Position numbers and translations under genes: made by a program | NCBI GenBank assembly: GCA_959601495.1 | Contig: CAUGPT010000018.1 | Coordinates: 1 to 40,654 of the forward strand | Reading direction: 5' to 3' | Length of the DNA: 40,654 nucleotides | From: Avispirillum sp959601495 | GTDB lineage: Bacteria > Bacillota > Clostridia > Oscillospirales > CAG-272 | In this document: piece after piece, positions 17,359 to 24,920 of the stretch | Layout of the letters: every line of letters begins with the position of its first letter | Numbering within the stretch: the stretch's first letter is position 1 | Notes under the pieces: generated by a model | The model's input: only the letters and a program-made list of their open reading frames with translations | Databases searched by the model: none | What the model was told of the DNA's origin: nothing

Positions 17359-18236
17359 AAGCTTTTGCGAATTATCATCCCGCAGTGCTTCTGGCATATT
17401 TTCTGTCCGTTATCTCTGTTGAAATGTTCGCCGTAAATCCCGTGTTTCAGCTAAGCGCCCTTCTCGGCGGCATACTGTTCTGCTGTATGCTGTCCAAAAG
17501 AAGCGAGGCGGCGGGCAGCATCGGTTTTTATATACCCATGTTTCTGCTTGTCGCAATAACAAATCCGCTGTTTTCGCACAACGGCGTCACCCCTCTGTTC
17601 TTTCTTAACGGAAACCCCGTAACGCTCGAGGCCTTTGTATACGGCGCGGCGATCGCCGTTACCGTTATCGGCGTCATGCTGTGGTGCAAATGCTTCAGCA
17701 AAATAATGACAAGCGACAAGCTTCTTTACCTTTTCGGAAAAGTCATACCGAAGCTCTCGCTGGTGCTTTCCATGGCACTGAGATTTATTCCCTTGCTGCT
17801 GCGCCGTCGCCGCAAGGTTTCCGAAGCGCAGAAGGCTATGGGAATGTATTCCGGCAAGAGCTTTACCGACAGGCTGCACAGAACTGCAGGAGTGTTCATG
17901 GCGATGATAAGCTGGTCGTTCGAAAACGCCATGGAGACCTCCGCCTCAATGAAAGCGCGAGGCTACGGGCTGCCCGGCAGAACAAGCTTTTCTCTTTTTA
18001 AATTGCGCAAGACAGACATTGTGCTTCTCGGTATCAGCACCTGCCTTATATCACTTGCCCTCGCGTCTGTCGCCGCGGGAGACAGCACGTTTTACTATTA
18101 TCCGAGGATAAGCGGACTCGGCGCATCCCCTCTTGCGATCGCCGCATACTTATCATTTGCCCTACTCTCATTTTTGCCGTTCATAATCGAAACGCGGGAG
18201 GCGCTTGTATGGAAATACTTCATATCGAAGATCTGA
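17355..18236 (+). CDS. ecfT: ECF transporter T component (EcfT/CbiQ family)
   Basis: A 293-residue integral membrane protein with about five to six hydrophobic helices. The cytoplasmic coupling region has the characteristic Ala-Arg-Gly motif in MKARGYGL and a preceding amphipathic segment (RRRRKVSEAQKAMGM). EcfT links the ATPases to the substrate-binding S protein in energy-coupling-factor importers. The start at 17355 overlaps the stop of the DUF4430 gene (ATGA); an upstream in-frame ATG at 17289 would lie within that gene and give an unlikely N-terminus. Because the T, A and S genes are adjacent, this is a dedicated (group I) system. In predicted cobalamin ECF operons this role is called cbrV. 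Confidence 0.93.
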   Translation: MKAFANYHPAVLLAYFLSVISVEMFAVNPVFQLSALLGGILFCCMLSKRSEAAGSIGFYIPMFLLVAITNPLFSHNGVTPLFFLNGNPVTLEAFVYGAAIAVTVIGVMLWCKCFSKIMTSDKLLYLFGKVIPKLSLVLSMALRFIPLLLRRRRKVSEAQKAMGMYSGKSFTDRLHRTAGVFMAMISWSFENAMETSASMKARGYGLPGRTSFSLFKLRKTDIVLLGISTCLISLALASVAAGDSTFYYYPRISGLGASPLAIAAYLSFALLSFLPFIIETREALVWKYFISKI

Positions 18237-19891
18237 GCTTTCGGTATCCCAAAGGCGAAAAGTACGCTCTTGAAAATATAAATCTTTCCGTTGAGAGCGG
18301 AGAATTTATCGTCATCTGCGGCAGATCCGGCTGCGGAAAAACAACGCTTCTGCGCCTTCTGAAGCGCGAGCTCTCCCCCGCGGGCGAAAAAAGCGGAAAG
18401 ATCACATACCGCGGCACGGACACAGACGGGCTTTGCGAAAGGGACGCCGCAGCGGATATCGGATTTGTAATGCAGAACCCCGACAGTCAGATAGTAACGG
18501 ACAAGGTCTGGCACGAGCTTGCCTTCGGGCTCGAAAATCTCGGCGTTCCCACAAAAACCGTCCGCAGACGGGTGGGAGAAATGGCAAGCTATTTCGGGAT
18601 CGCCGGCTGGTTCAGAAAAAGCACCGACGAGCTCTCCGGCGGGCAAAAGCAGCTTCTTAACCTTGCATCGGTCATGGTGATGCAGCCGAAAATACTGCTG
18701 CTTGACGAGCCCACCGGACAGCTTGACCCCATTGCCGCCGCAGATTTTATTTCGACCGTGCAGAAGCTCAACCGTGAGCTTGGGCTTACGGTCATTCTCG
18801 TCGAGCACCGCCTTGAGGACGTTTTTCCCGCGGCTGACAGAGTGCTTATGCTTGAAGAAGGTCGCACTCTTCTGCTTGATACCCCCCGCGGGGCGGGCAA
18901 GCGCCTGCGCGAGCTTGACGGCGACCATCCCATGCTTTTGGGGCTTCCCGCTGCAATGCGCGTCTACGGCGCCCTTTCCGCCGACGGAGATAGCGATACC
19001 TGCCCGCTGACGGTGCGCGAGGGACGCGACTATCTTGAAAAGAACTTCGCCGGCTGCGCCGAGCCGCCGCTTGAGGGGGAATATATCCACAGCGACGAGG
19101 TTGCGGCGGAGCTTAAAAACGTATGGTTCAGATACGAAAAGGATCTTGACGACGTAATGCGCGGCACCTCTCTCAAGGTGTACCGCGGCGAGGCATACTG
19201 CATCCTCGGCGGCAACGGAACGGGAAAAACGACAACTCTATCCGTTATTGCGGGGCTGCGCCGCGCTTACCGCGGCAAGGTGCTTGTGTTCGGAAAGCCC
19301 GTGCGGGACTACCGCGGAAATTCTCTGTACAGAAACAATCTGGCGCTGCTGCCGCAGAATCCGCAGACTGTTTTCACCCGCGACACCGTGCGCGCCGATC
19401 TTTGCGAAATTCTCGAAGTGCAGGATATACAAAAAGACGAGCGCGAAGTGTACATTTCGAAAATTTCCGAAAAAATGGGCATCACGCCATTTCTTGACAG
19501 ACATCCCTATGATCTCAGCGGAGGCGAAGTGCAGAAATGCGCCGTTGCGAAAATTCTGCTCACCCGCCCGCGCGTTCTGCTGCTGGACGAGCCCACAAAG
19601 GGTCTTGACGCCGCGGCAAAGAAAAGCCTTACCGCCATGCTTCGCCGACTGCGTGATGACGGCGTAACGCTTATCACCGTGACCCACGACGTTGAGTTCG
19701 CCGCGGAGTTTGCCGACCGCTGCGGACTGTTTTTCGACGGAGAGATCATATCGAGCGATGTTCCCGCTGTGTTCTTTTCGCAGAACAGCTTCTATACTAC
19801 AGCGGCAAACCGCATGGCGCGCAGCCTTTTTCCTCACGCGATCACTGCCGGGTATGTTGTCAAATGCTGCAAAAACGGAGGAAAAGCGTGA
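18209..19891 (+). CDS. Fused double ATPase of the ECF transporter (EcfA-EcfA')
   Basis: A 560-residue protein with two complete ABC ATPase domains in one chain. Domain 1: Walker A GRSGCGKTT, signature LSGGQKQ, Walker B ILLLDEPTG, switch His in VEHR. Domain 2 (from about residue 300): Walker A GGNGTGKTT, signature LSGGEVQK, Walker B VLLLDEPTK, switch His in THD. All catalytic elements look intact in both halves. It overlaps ecfT by 28 bases with GGGAGG seven bases before the start. The fused form (cbrU type) is found in dedicated ECF systems, unlike the two separate EcfA proteins shared by many S components. It powers import by the T/S membrane pair. Confidence 0.93.
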   Translation: MEILHIEDLSFRYPKGEKYALENINLSVESGEFIVICGRSGCGKTTLLRLLKRELSPAGEKSGKITYRGTDTDGLCERDAAADIGFVMQNPDSQIVTDKVWHELAFGLENLGVPTKTVRRRVGEMASYFGIAGWFRKSTDELSGGQKQLLNLASVMVMQPKILLLDEPTGQLDPIAAADFISTVQKLNRELGLTVILVEHRLEDVFPAADRVLMLEEGRTLLLDTPRGAGKRLRELDGDHPMLLGLPAAMRVYGALSADGDSDTCPLTVREGRDYLEKNFAGCAEPPLEGEYIHSDEVAAELKNVWFRYEKDLDDVMRGTSLKVYRGEAYCILGGNGTGKTTTLSVIAGLRRAYRGKVLVFGKPVRDYRGNSLYRNNLALLPQNPQTVFTRDTVRADLCEILEVQDIQKDEREVYISKISEKMGITPFLDRHPYDLSGGEVQKCAVAKILLTRPRVLLLDEPTKGLDAAAKKSLTAMLRRLRDDGVTLITVTHDVEFAAEFADRCGLFFDGEIISSDVPAVFFSQNSFYTTAANRMARSLFPHAITAGYVVKCCKNGGKA

Positions 19892-20577
19892 AAAAACGGA
19901 TAATATCGTTTATTATACTCTGCGTGCTGGTGCCCGCCGCAGTCGTCGCGGGCGCGCTGCTGTTCGACGAGCGGCGCTATGCGTGGGTCATACTGTGCGT
20001 AACGCTTCTGTCATGCCTGCCGATGTTCATAAGCTTCGAGCGCAGTTCGACAGATGCCAAACGTCTTGTAATGATAGCCGTAATGACAGCTCTCTCCGTG
20101 GCGGGACGGTTTCTTTTCGCGGCGCTGCCGGGCTTTAAGCCGGTAACAGCAATGGTCGTCATCACCGCCATGTATTTCGGCAGCGAGGCGGGATTTATGA
20201 CCGGAGCGCTCAGCGCTGTCATATCGAATTTTTATTTCGGTCAGGGTCCGTGGACCCCGTTTCAGATGTTCAGTTGGGGCATTATCGGACTTTTGGCGGG
20301 GCTTTTCGCCCGCCGCCTCAGACGAAGCCGCATATGGCTCTCGGCTTTCGGAGTCCTTGCGGGCGTGCTGTACTCCATGCTTATGGATATATGGACGGTC
20401 TTTTGGGCGGACGGATATTTCAACCTCACCCGCTATATCGCCGCAGTCGGCTCCGCAGCATGGTTCACCGCCGTATACGCCGTGTCAAACGTCATATTTC
20501 TCATGCTGTTTGCAAAACCGATCGGCAAAATTCTTGACAGAATTTCCGTAAAATACGGAAGTTCGGCAAAAGACTAA
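19888..20577 (+). CDS. cbrT: ECF transporter S component, predicted cobalamin or precursor specificity
   Basis: A 229-residue membrane protein with about six hydrophobic helices. The segment TALSVAGRFLFAALPGFKP followed by GSEAGFMTGALSA is typical of ECF S components. The GTG start at 19888 overlaps the ATPase stop (GTGA) and has GGAGG at a good distance; the ATG at 19864 lies within the ATPase gene without such a site. The substrate cannot be read from the sequence; cobalamin is inferred from the riboswitch and the transcobalamin-like neighbours. Cobinamide or dimethylbenzimidazole are other possible riboswitch-linked substrates. It is the last gene of the operon. A short hairpin in its final codons (20544-20560) has no T-tail, and no terminator follows. 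Confidence 0.8.
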   Translation: MKKRIISFIILCVLVPAAVVAGALLFDERRYAWVILCVTLLSCLPMFISFERSSTDAKRLVMIAVMTALSVAGRFLFAALPGFKPVTAMVVITAMYFGSEAGFMTGALSAVISNFYFGQGPWTPFQMFSWGIIGLLAGLFARRLRRSRIWLSAFGVLAGVLYSMLMDIWTVFWADGYFNLTRYIAAVGSAAWFTAVYAVSNVIFLMLFAKPIGKILDRISVKYGSSAKD

Positions 20578-20594
20578 AATCGTCATTGCAGTCA

Positions 20595-20732
20595 ATGCTT
20601 TGCGCGGCTAATATTCTTGAAGCCATTGCACGTACAATGCTACCTGATATCCGTGAATTCTTTCTTTCAAAAGAAGGACAGGCTGAATTTGCGGCATGGA
20701 AAGCAGAAAAAGAAAAGAAAGACAAAAAGTGA
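20595..20732 (+). CDS. Small hypothetical protein, possibly a truncated gene end
   Basis: A 45-residue frame ends in a strongly charged tail (KAEKEKKDKK) and includes ILEAIARTMLPDIREFF. Composition matches the following A+T-rich genes rather than the operon before it. There is no clear ribosome binding site at the ATG, and the frame is open further upstream, so it may be the 3' end of a longer gene cut during insertion. It stops 14 bases before the SWIM gene, which supports being part of the same unit. I do not recognise the family. Confidence 0.45.
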   Translation: MLCAANILEAIARTMLPDIREFFLSKEGQAEFAAWKAEKEKKDKK

Positions 20733-20746
20733 TGTGAGGGGAAAAT

Positions 20747-21202
20747 ATGGGATTGTTAAATTTAGCAAGCAGCGCTTCTGCGTGGAGAGGCTATGAATAC
20801 TATAAGGGCGGTAGTGTTCTGCTAAAAAAGAAAATCACCGACCACGAATATAGCGGTACTTTGCGTGGTAGCGGAAATAAGCATTATGATGTCTTTATAG
20901 ACATCGAACACCCGAGAAAATCTCACTGCAATTGTCCTCATGCCAAAGGAAAGCGCATTATTTGTAAACACCAAGTTGCACTCTACTTCCCGGTGTTTCC
21001 AAAAGAGGCTGAAAAGTATTACAAAGAAGTTCTTGAATATGAGGAGGAAGAAGAACGCCGTCAAGAAGAACTTGACAAAAAGGTTGTTGCTTATATAAAA
21101 AGCCTTTCAAAAGATGAACTGCGGCAAACCTTATATGAGGTTTTATATGACGGTGCTGACTGGGTGTTTGAACGCTTTGTCAGAGAGCATATTGATTATT
21201 AA
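20747..21202 (+). CDS. SWIM zinc-finger domain protein
   Basis: A 151-residue protein. Residues about 62-78 carry the SWIM zinc-binding pattern CNCPH then CKH (C-x-C...C-x-H), a fold thought to bind DNA or protein. The N-terminal part resembles the region before SWIM fingers in bacterial proteins (a short beta-rich segment), and the rest is a charged helical region (EYEEEEERRQEELDKK) ending in a small conserved-looking helical domain. No helicase domain follows, unlike larger SWIM proteins. The gene has a GAGGGG site, is A+T-rich compared with the flanking operons, and sits in the mobile remnant, so it was probably acquired by transfer. Specific role unknown. Confidence 0.8.
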   Translation: MGLLNLASSASAWRGYEYYKGGSVLLKKKITDHEYSGTLRGSGNKHYDVFIDIEHPRKSHCNCPHAKGKRIICKHQVALYFPVFPKEAEKYYKEVLEYEEEEERRQEELDKKVVAYIKSLSKDELRQTLYEVLYDGADWVFERFVREHIDY

Positions 21203-21208
21203 ATGAGC

Positions 21209-21239
21209 AAGGCGAGGGACATATCATCCCCCGCCTTTT
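21209..21239. terminator. Bidirectional terminator between SWIM and TnpV genes
   Basis: AAGGCGAGGG pairs with CCCCCGCCTT around a short loop and is followed by TT on the plus strand. It lies between the two convergent genes. Confidence 0.65.
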
Positions 21240-21244
21240 CGTTA

Positions 21245-21541
21245 CTATTGATAGATTAGCTCATTCAAGATAAATTCCCATACTCTGCTTTGAATACTAT
21301 TCATCCGTCTGATCCATTCCATTTGATCGGAAACTTTTAACTGTTCGGTTACGCCCTCATTTTCAGCCGTTTGTCGGACTAAAGAATCAAACATATCGCT
21401 GGCATTACGGTCAATGTCGGCAAGGTAATTGTTTAGAGTTCCGTTTAGCCGCATAACATTGATGACCGTCCGATTGTTGCGGTAAAGAAAATCATAATGC
21501 ATTCTGCCCCAAGCGCCGATGTTTTCAAGTTCTGTTTTCAT
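21245..21541 (-). CDS. TnpV-like transposon-encoded protein
   Basis: A 98-residue protein. The end (NEGVTEQLKVSDQMEW, then IRRMNSIQSR and ELIYQ) matches the TnpV family (transposon-encoded protein TnpV), a small protein found in transposons and integrative elements of Clostridia; its molecular role is not established. It is somewhat shorter at the N-terminus than many relatives, but the ATG has a proper GGAGG nine bases upstream, so it may be intact. It marks the surrounding A+T-rich segment as mobile DNA. No other transposition gene is nearby. Confidence 0.8.
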   Translation of the reverse strand: MKTELENIGAWGRMHYDFLYRNNRTVINVMRLNGTLNNYLADIDRNASDMFDSLVRQTAENEGVTEQLKVSDQMEWIRRMNSIQSRVWEFILNELIYQ

Positions 21542-21596
21542 AATAAGTAACCTCCGAATTTAATTTTTGCGTTTTGAATTAAAGTTCGGATAGTCT

Positions 21597-21649
21597 ATAA
21601 AAATGACAAATCCGAACCCTTCACCGATTGGTATTGGGTTCGGATTTGT
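21597..21649 (-). terminator. Terminator of the tRNA-Leu gene
   Basis: ACAAATCCGAACCC pairs perfectly with GGGTTCGGATTTGT (21606-21619 with 21636-21649), and on the minus strand a run of seven T follows after CA. A strong intrinsic terminator seven bases after the tRNA 3' end. Confidence 0.88.
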
Positions 21650-21655
21650 ACTGTT

Positions 21656-21738
21656 TGGTGCACCTGACAGGAATCGAACCTGCACGGTTTCCCACCGGAT
21701 CCTAAATCCGGCGCGTCTGCCAGTTCCGCCACAGGTGC
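21656..21738 (-). tRNA. tRNA-Leu, anticodon TAG
   Basis: An 83-base class II tRNA. Acceptor stem GCACCTG pairs with CAGGTGC, followed by discriminator A and an encoded CCA (21656-21658). D-arm GGCGGAACTGGCAGACGC, anticodon stem CCGGA/TCCGG with loop TTTAGGA (anticodon TAG), a long variable arm GGTGGGAAACC, and T-arm with GGTTCGATTCC. All features of a leucine tRNA reading CUA/CUG are present. Confidence 0.95.
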
Positions 21739-21751
21739 GCAAATTTATTGT

Positions 21752-21780
21752 ATTTTACCACACATATCCGCCGCTGTCAA
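21752..21780 (-). promoter_or_regulatory. Sigma-A promoter of tRNA-Leu
   Basis: Minus-strand TTGACA (21775-21780), a 17-base spacer and TAAAAT (21752-21757), ending 13 bases before the tRNA 5' end. A near-consensus promoter. Confidence 0.85.
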
Positions 21781-21814
21781 GTAAGCGAACCGCCGCGACA
21801 TTTTATATAAATTA

Positions 21815-21843
21815 TTGACAAAGCGGCAAAGTTAACTTACAAT
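21815..21843 (+). promoter_or_regulatory. Sigma-A promoter of azlCD
   Basis: TTGACA (21815-21820), a 17-base spacer and TACAAT (21838-21843). The -10 box overlaps the first in-frame ATG (21842), which therefore cannot be the start codon; this supports the start at 21893. Confidence 0.85.
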
Positions 21844-21857
21844 GTATTACGGCATAG

Positions 21858-21880
21858 CGGGGACATTTTCCCCGATTTTT
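21858..21880 (+). terminator. Possible attenuator in the azlC leader
   Basis: A 6-bp GC-rich stem, CGGGGA with TCCCCG, is followed by ATTTTT, just after the predicted transcription start and just before the GGAGG site. It has the form of a small intrinsic terminator, but the stem is short. Confidence 0.35.
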
Positions 21881-21892
21881 CCCGGAGGTCCC

Positions 21893-22624
21893 ATGGCACT
21901 TTCAAATCTCAGATACCGTCACGGTCTGCGCGACGGATTTCCCATAGGTCTTGCATATCTTTCCGTATCCTTCGGCTTCGGCGTGAGCACTGCGGCAAAG
22001 GGTATCGGCGCGCTGTGCGCCGTCATTATATCGGCAACAAACCTGACTTCCGCAGGGCAGGTCGCCGGAACGGACGTTATTGCCGCAGGCGGCAGCATTG
22101 CCCGCATAGCTGTCGAAATGGCGCTGTGCCAGTTCATCATAAATCTGCGCTACTGCCTTATGGGACTGACGCTTACTCAAAAGCTGGACGAGCGTTTCTC
22201 CGTGCCGCAGCGCATGCTGACATCGTTTTTCATAACGGACGAGATCTTCGCCGTCGCCTCCTCGAAAGGCTCTCTCATTTCACCTGCGTATATGTACGGC
22301 ATCGGCTCTCTGCCATGGGTGGGATGGACTCTCGGCACACTGCTCGGCTCTCTCGCCGGTGAGCTTCTGCCCGCCTCCGTCTCCGCAGCGCTTGGCATTG
22401 CCATATACGGAATGTTTGTCGCAATAATCGTACCTGCGGCAAAAAAGAACAAAGGTGTTCTTTTCACGGCGGCGCTCGCGGCGGCGCTTTCGTGCGCATT
22501 CCGCTATATTCCGCTCCTTTCACGCGTTTCATCGGGCTTTGCGGTCATTATCTGCGCCGTGCCCGCGGCAGCTGCCGCAGCGCTTCTTTTTCCCGTAAAG
22601 GAGGATGAGAGCCGTGACAGCTGA
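21893..22624 (+). CDS. azlC: Branched-chain amino-acid export protein AzlC family
   Basis: A 243-residue integral membrane protein of the AzlC/YgaZ family, the large subunit of a two-part exporter for branched-chain amino acids and their analogues. The conserved start of the family (RHGLRDGFPIGLAYLSVSFGFG) and later QFIINLRYCLMGLTL are visible, with seven to eight hydrophobic segments. The start at 21893 is chosen because GGAGG lies just before it and the promoter -10 box excludes the upstream ATG; the spacing to GGAGG is short (4 bases). The gene overlaps azlD by 11 bases, so the two are translated together. The substrate follows from the family, not from direct evidence here. Confidence 0.9.
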   Translation: MALSNLRYRHGLRDGFPIGLAYLSVSFGFGVSTAAKGIGALCAVIISATNLTSAGQVAGTDVIAAGGSIARIAVEMALCQFIINLRYCLMGLTLTQKLDERFSVPQRMLTSFFITDEIFAVASSKGSLISPAYMYGIGSLPWVGWTLGTLLGSLAGELLPASVSAALGIAIYGMFVAIIVPAAKKNKGVLFTAALAAALSCAFRYIPLLSRVSSGFAVIICAVPAAAAAALLFPVKEDESRDS

Positions 22625-22928
22625 GCTTATTGTATGCGTTGCCGTTATGGCGGGGGTCACATATCTCATACGAATGATCCCGTTCACGCTTTTCCGAAAA
22701 AAGATAACAAACCGCTTTCTTTTGAGCTTTTTCGCATACGTTCCGTATGCAGTGCTGGGCGCAATGACTTTTCCATGGATATTCTACTCAACGGACAGCT
22801 TTATAAGCGCGGCGGTCGGCTGCGCCGCGGCGCTCGTGCTTTCGTATTTTGAGTTTTCGCTCACGACCGTCGCTCTCTGCTCCTGCGCGGCGGCTTATCT
22901 CTGCACTTTTATTGTCGGATTGTTGTGA
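22614..22928 (+). CDS. azlD: Branched-chain amino-acid export small subunit AzlD
   Basis: A 104-residue membrane protein with about four hydrophobic helices, the small subunit that pairs with AzlC. Typical features are TYLIRMIPFTLFRK near the N-terminus and the length of about 100 residues. I prefer the GTG at 22614, because AAAGGAGG (22597-22604) is nine bases before it; the ATG at 22605 directly abuts this site. It overlaps the azlC end. About 50 bases of A+T-rich DNA follow before the typA promoter, with no clear terminator. Confidence 0.88.
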   Translation: MTAELIVCVAVMAGVTYLIRMIPFTLFRKKITNRFLLSFFAYVPYAVLGAMTFPWIFYSTDSFISAAVGCAAALVLSYFEFSLTTVALCSCAAAYLCTFIVGLL

Positions 22929-22975
22929 CGCACAAAGAATTTCCCGCAGAATAATAATTTTTATGTAAAAAATCA

Positions 22976-23004
22976 TTGCGCAGCGGCGATTTTTGCGGTA
23001 TAAT
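22976..23004 (+). promoter_or_regulatory. Sigma-A promoter of typA
   Basis: TTGCGC (22976-22981), a 17-base spacer and a perfect TATAAT (22999-23004), 36 bases before the typA start codon. Confidence 0.75.
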
Positions 23005-23039
23005 GTATAGGTTGAATTCAAATAAACGGAGATATATTT

Positions 23040-24866
23040 ATGGTTAGAGAAGACCTGAGAAACGTTGCGATCATAGCCCACGTTGACCACGGTAAGACAA
23101 CGCTTGTTGACGAAATGCTCAAACAGTGCGGCGAATACCATGAAAACCAGGTGGTGCAGGAGAGAGTTATGGACTCCGGCGACCTCGAGCGGGAGCGCGG
23201 CATCACCATCCTTGCGAAAAACACTTCCGTAAACTACAACGGTGTTAAGATCAACATCGTCGACACCCCCGGACACGCCGATTTCGGCGGCGAGGTCGAG
23301 CGCATACTGAAGATGGTAAACGGCGTTATTCTGCTCGTAGACGCGGCGGAAGGCCCCATGCCGCAGACACGCTTTGTGCTCGGACGCGCGATGGAGCTGG
23401 GACACAGAGTCATCGTTGCGGTCAACAAAATTGACCGTCCCGACGCGAGAGTTGACGAGGTCATAGACGAAGTTCTCGAGCTGCTTATAGATCTGGGCGC
23501 TACCGACGAGCAGCTGGATTCTCCCATGCTGTTCTGCTCCGGCAGAGCGGGCACGGCGACTGTCGACCCCCACGGCGAGGGCAAGGATCTGAAGCCCCTG
23601 CTCGACACCATACTTGACTATATTCCACGCCCCGAGGGAGACCCCGACGCGCCTTTCCAGATGCTCGTATCCTCTATCGACTACAACGATTATGTGGGCA
23701 GAATAGGCATCGGACGTATTGAGCGCGGCACCATGACCGTGGGCAAAGAGGCGGTCATTGTCAACTACCACGATCCCGACGCCGCGCCCAAAAAGACGAA
23801 GATCGTATCCCTGTATCAGTATGACGGACTTGCAAAGAAAGCCGTAAACACCGCAACGGTGGGCGATATTGTGTGCTTCTCCGGCGCGGAGAGCATCACC
23901 ATAGGCGACACCATAACCGCTCCCGAGGCGCCCGAAGCGCTTGAATTTGTCAAGGTCAGCGAGCCTACTCTGGAGATGACATTCTCCGTAAACGACAGCC
24001 CCTTTGCGGGCCGCGAAGGTAAGTTTGTCACCTCCCGTCAGATAAGAGAGCGCCTTTATAAGGAGACTTTGAAGGACGTTTCGCTGCGCGTTGAGGACGG
24101 CGACACCACCGACAGCTTCAAGGTAGCGGGCAGAGGCGAAATGCATCTCTCCATCCTTATCGAGACCATGCGCCGCGAGGGATTTGAGATATGCTGCTCC
24201 ACTCCCCATGTGCTTTACCGCGAGATCGACGGCAGTAAGTGCGAGCCCATGGAGAGAGTTACGGTAGAGGTGCCCGAAGAATACGTCGGCACCGTTATCG
24301 AAAAGCTCGGCAGCCGCAAGGGTGAGCTGCTTGAGATGAATCTGCGCGGCAGCCGAATGAAGATCGAGTATTCCATACCCGCCCGCGGACTTTTCGGATA
24401 CCGCAGCGAATTTTTGACGGATACCCGCGGCGAGGGCATAATCGCCTCCGTATTCGACGGCTATCAGCCTTTCAAGGGCGAGATAACCACACGCTTTACA
24501 GGCTCGCTTATCGCAAGCGAGACAGGCGAATCCACATCCTACGGTCTTTACAACTGCCAGGATCGCGGAGTTATGTTCATCGGCGTGCAGACCCCCGTTT
24601 ACGAGGGAATGATCGTCGGCGAATGCCCCAAGCAGGTGGACATTGCGCTTAACGTATGCAAGAAAAAGCACCTTACCGCTATCCGTTCAAGCGGTGCGGA
24701 CGAGGCACTGAGACTTGTTCCTCCGAGGATCATGAGCCTTGAGCAGTCTATCGAGTTTATCAGCGAGGACGAGCTTATAGAGGTCACTCCCAAAACCATC
24801 AGACTGCGCAAAAAGATACTCAACACCGAGCTTCGCCTTAAAGAAGAAGCAAAGAAAAAGAAATAA
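23040..24866 (+). CDS. typA: Ribosome-associated GTPase TypA/BipA
   Basis: A full-length 608-residue translational GTPase of the EF-G/LepA class. G1 is AHVDHGKTT, switch II is DTPGHADFGGE, the G4 motif is NKID, and RERGITI lies in switch I. The EF-G-like domains II, III and V follow, and then the BipA-specific C-terminal domain (SLEQSIEFISEDELIEVTPKT area). BipA acts in 50S subunit assembly and in growth under cold or other stress. It has its own promoter and terminator, so it is a single-gene unit. The ribosome binding site is CGGAGA. A long opposite-strand frame across it is an artefact of codon composition. Confidence 0.97.
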   Translation: MVREDLRNVAIIAHVDHGKTTLVDEMLKQCGEYHENQVVQERVMDSGDLERERGITILAKNTSVNYNGVKINIVDTPGHADFGGEVERILKMVNGVILLVDAAEGPMPQTRFVLGRAMELGHRVIVAVNKIDRPDARVDEVIDEVLELLIDLGATDEQLDSPMLFCSGRAGTATVDPHGEGKDLKPLLDTILDYIPRPEGDPDAPFQMLVSSIDYNDYVGRIGIGRIERGTMTVGKEAVIVNYHDPDAAPKKTKIVSLYQYDGLAKKAVNTATVGDIVCFSGAESITIGDTITAPEAPEALEFVKVSEPTLEMTFSVNDSPFAGREGKFVTSRQIRERLYKETLKDVSLRVEDGDTTDSFKVAGRGEMHLSILIETMRREGFEICCSTPHVLYREIDGSKCEPMERVTVEVPEEYVGTVIEKLGSRKGELLEMNLRGSRMKIEYSIPARGLFGYRSEFLTDTRGEGIIASVFDGYQPFKGEITTRFTGSLIASETGESTSYGLYNCQDRGVMFIGVQTPVYEGMIVGECPKQVDIALNVCKKKHLTAIRSSGADEALRLVPPRIMSLEQSIEFISEDELIEVTPKTIRLRKKILNTELRLKEEAKKKK

Positions 24867-24877
24867 TAAGCAGAGGA

Positions 24878-24907
24878 AAGCATCCGGCAGCTGCCGGATG
24901 CTTTTTT
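24878..24907 (+). terminator. Terminator of typA
   Basis: A perfect palindrome with arms AGCATCCGGCAG and CTGCCGGATGCT is followed by TTTTT, twelve bases after the typA stop codon. Confidence 0.92.
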
Positions 24908-24920
24908 CATGTGCTGTAAC

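Larger units (their letters stand above)
20578..21560. mobile_element. Small A+T-rich mobile remnant after the cobalamin operon
   Basis: Base composition and codon use change abruptly to A+T-rich between the end of the S-component gene and the terminator of tRNA-Leu. The segment holds a small frame, a SWIM-finger protein and a TnpV-type transposon protein, genes typical of clostridial conjugative or transposon cargo. The word AAGTTCGG occurs on both sides (20559-20566 and 21580-21587), a possible but weak junction mark. No transposase or integrase is present, so it is a fragment or cargo rather than a functioning element. Confidence 0.6.

Noticed and set aside
20595..21541. Prophage or complete transposon after the cobalamin operon
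   Set aside because: No integrase, transposase, structural or replication gene is present; only a TnpV-type and a SWIM-type gene are found, so I call it a remnant.
21842..21892. Upstream ATG start for azlC
   Set aside because: It lies in the -10 box of a near-consensus promoter and lacks a ribosome binding site; the next ATG (21893) has GGAGG and begins the conserved family sequence.
22788..24671. Very long minus-strand open frame opposite typA
   Set aside because: TypA is certain on the plus strand; the opposite frame has no recognisable domain and stays open because of codon composition.
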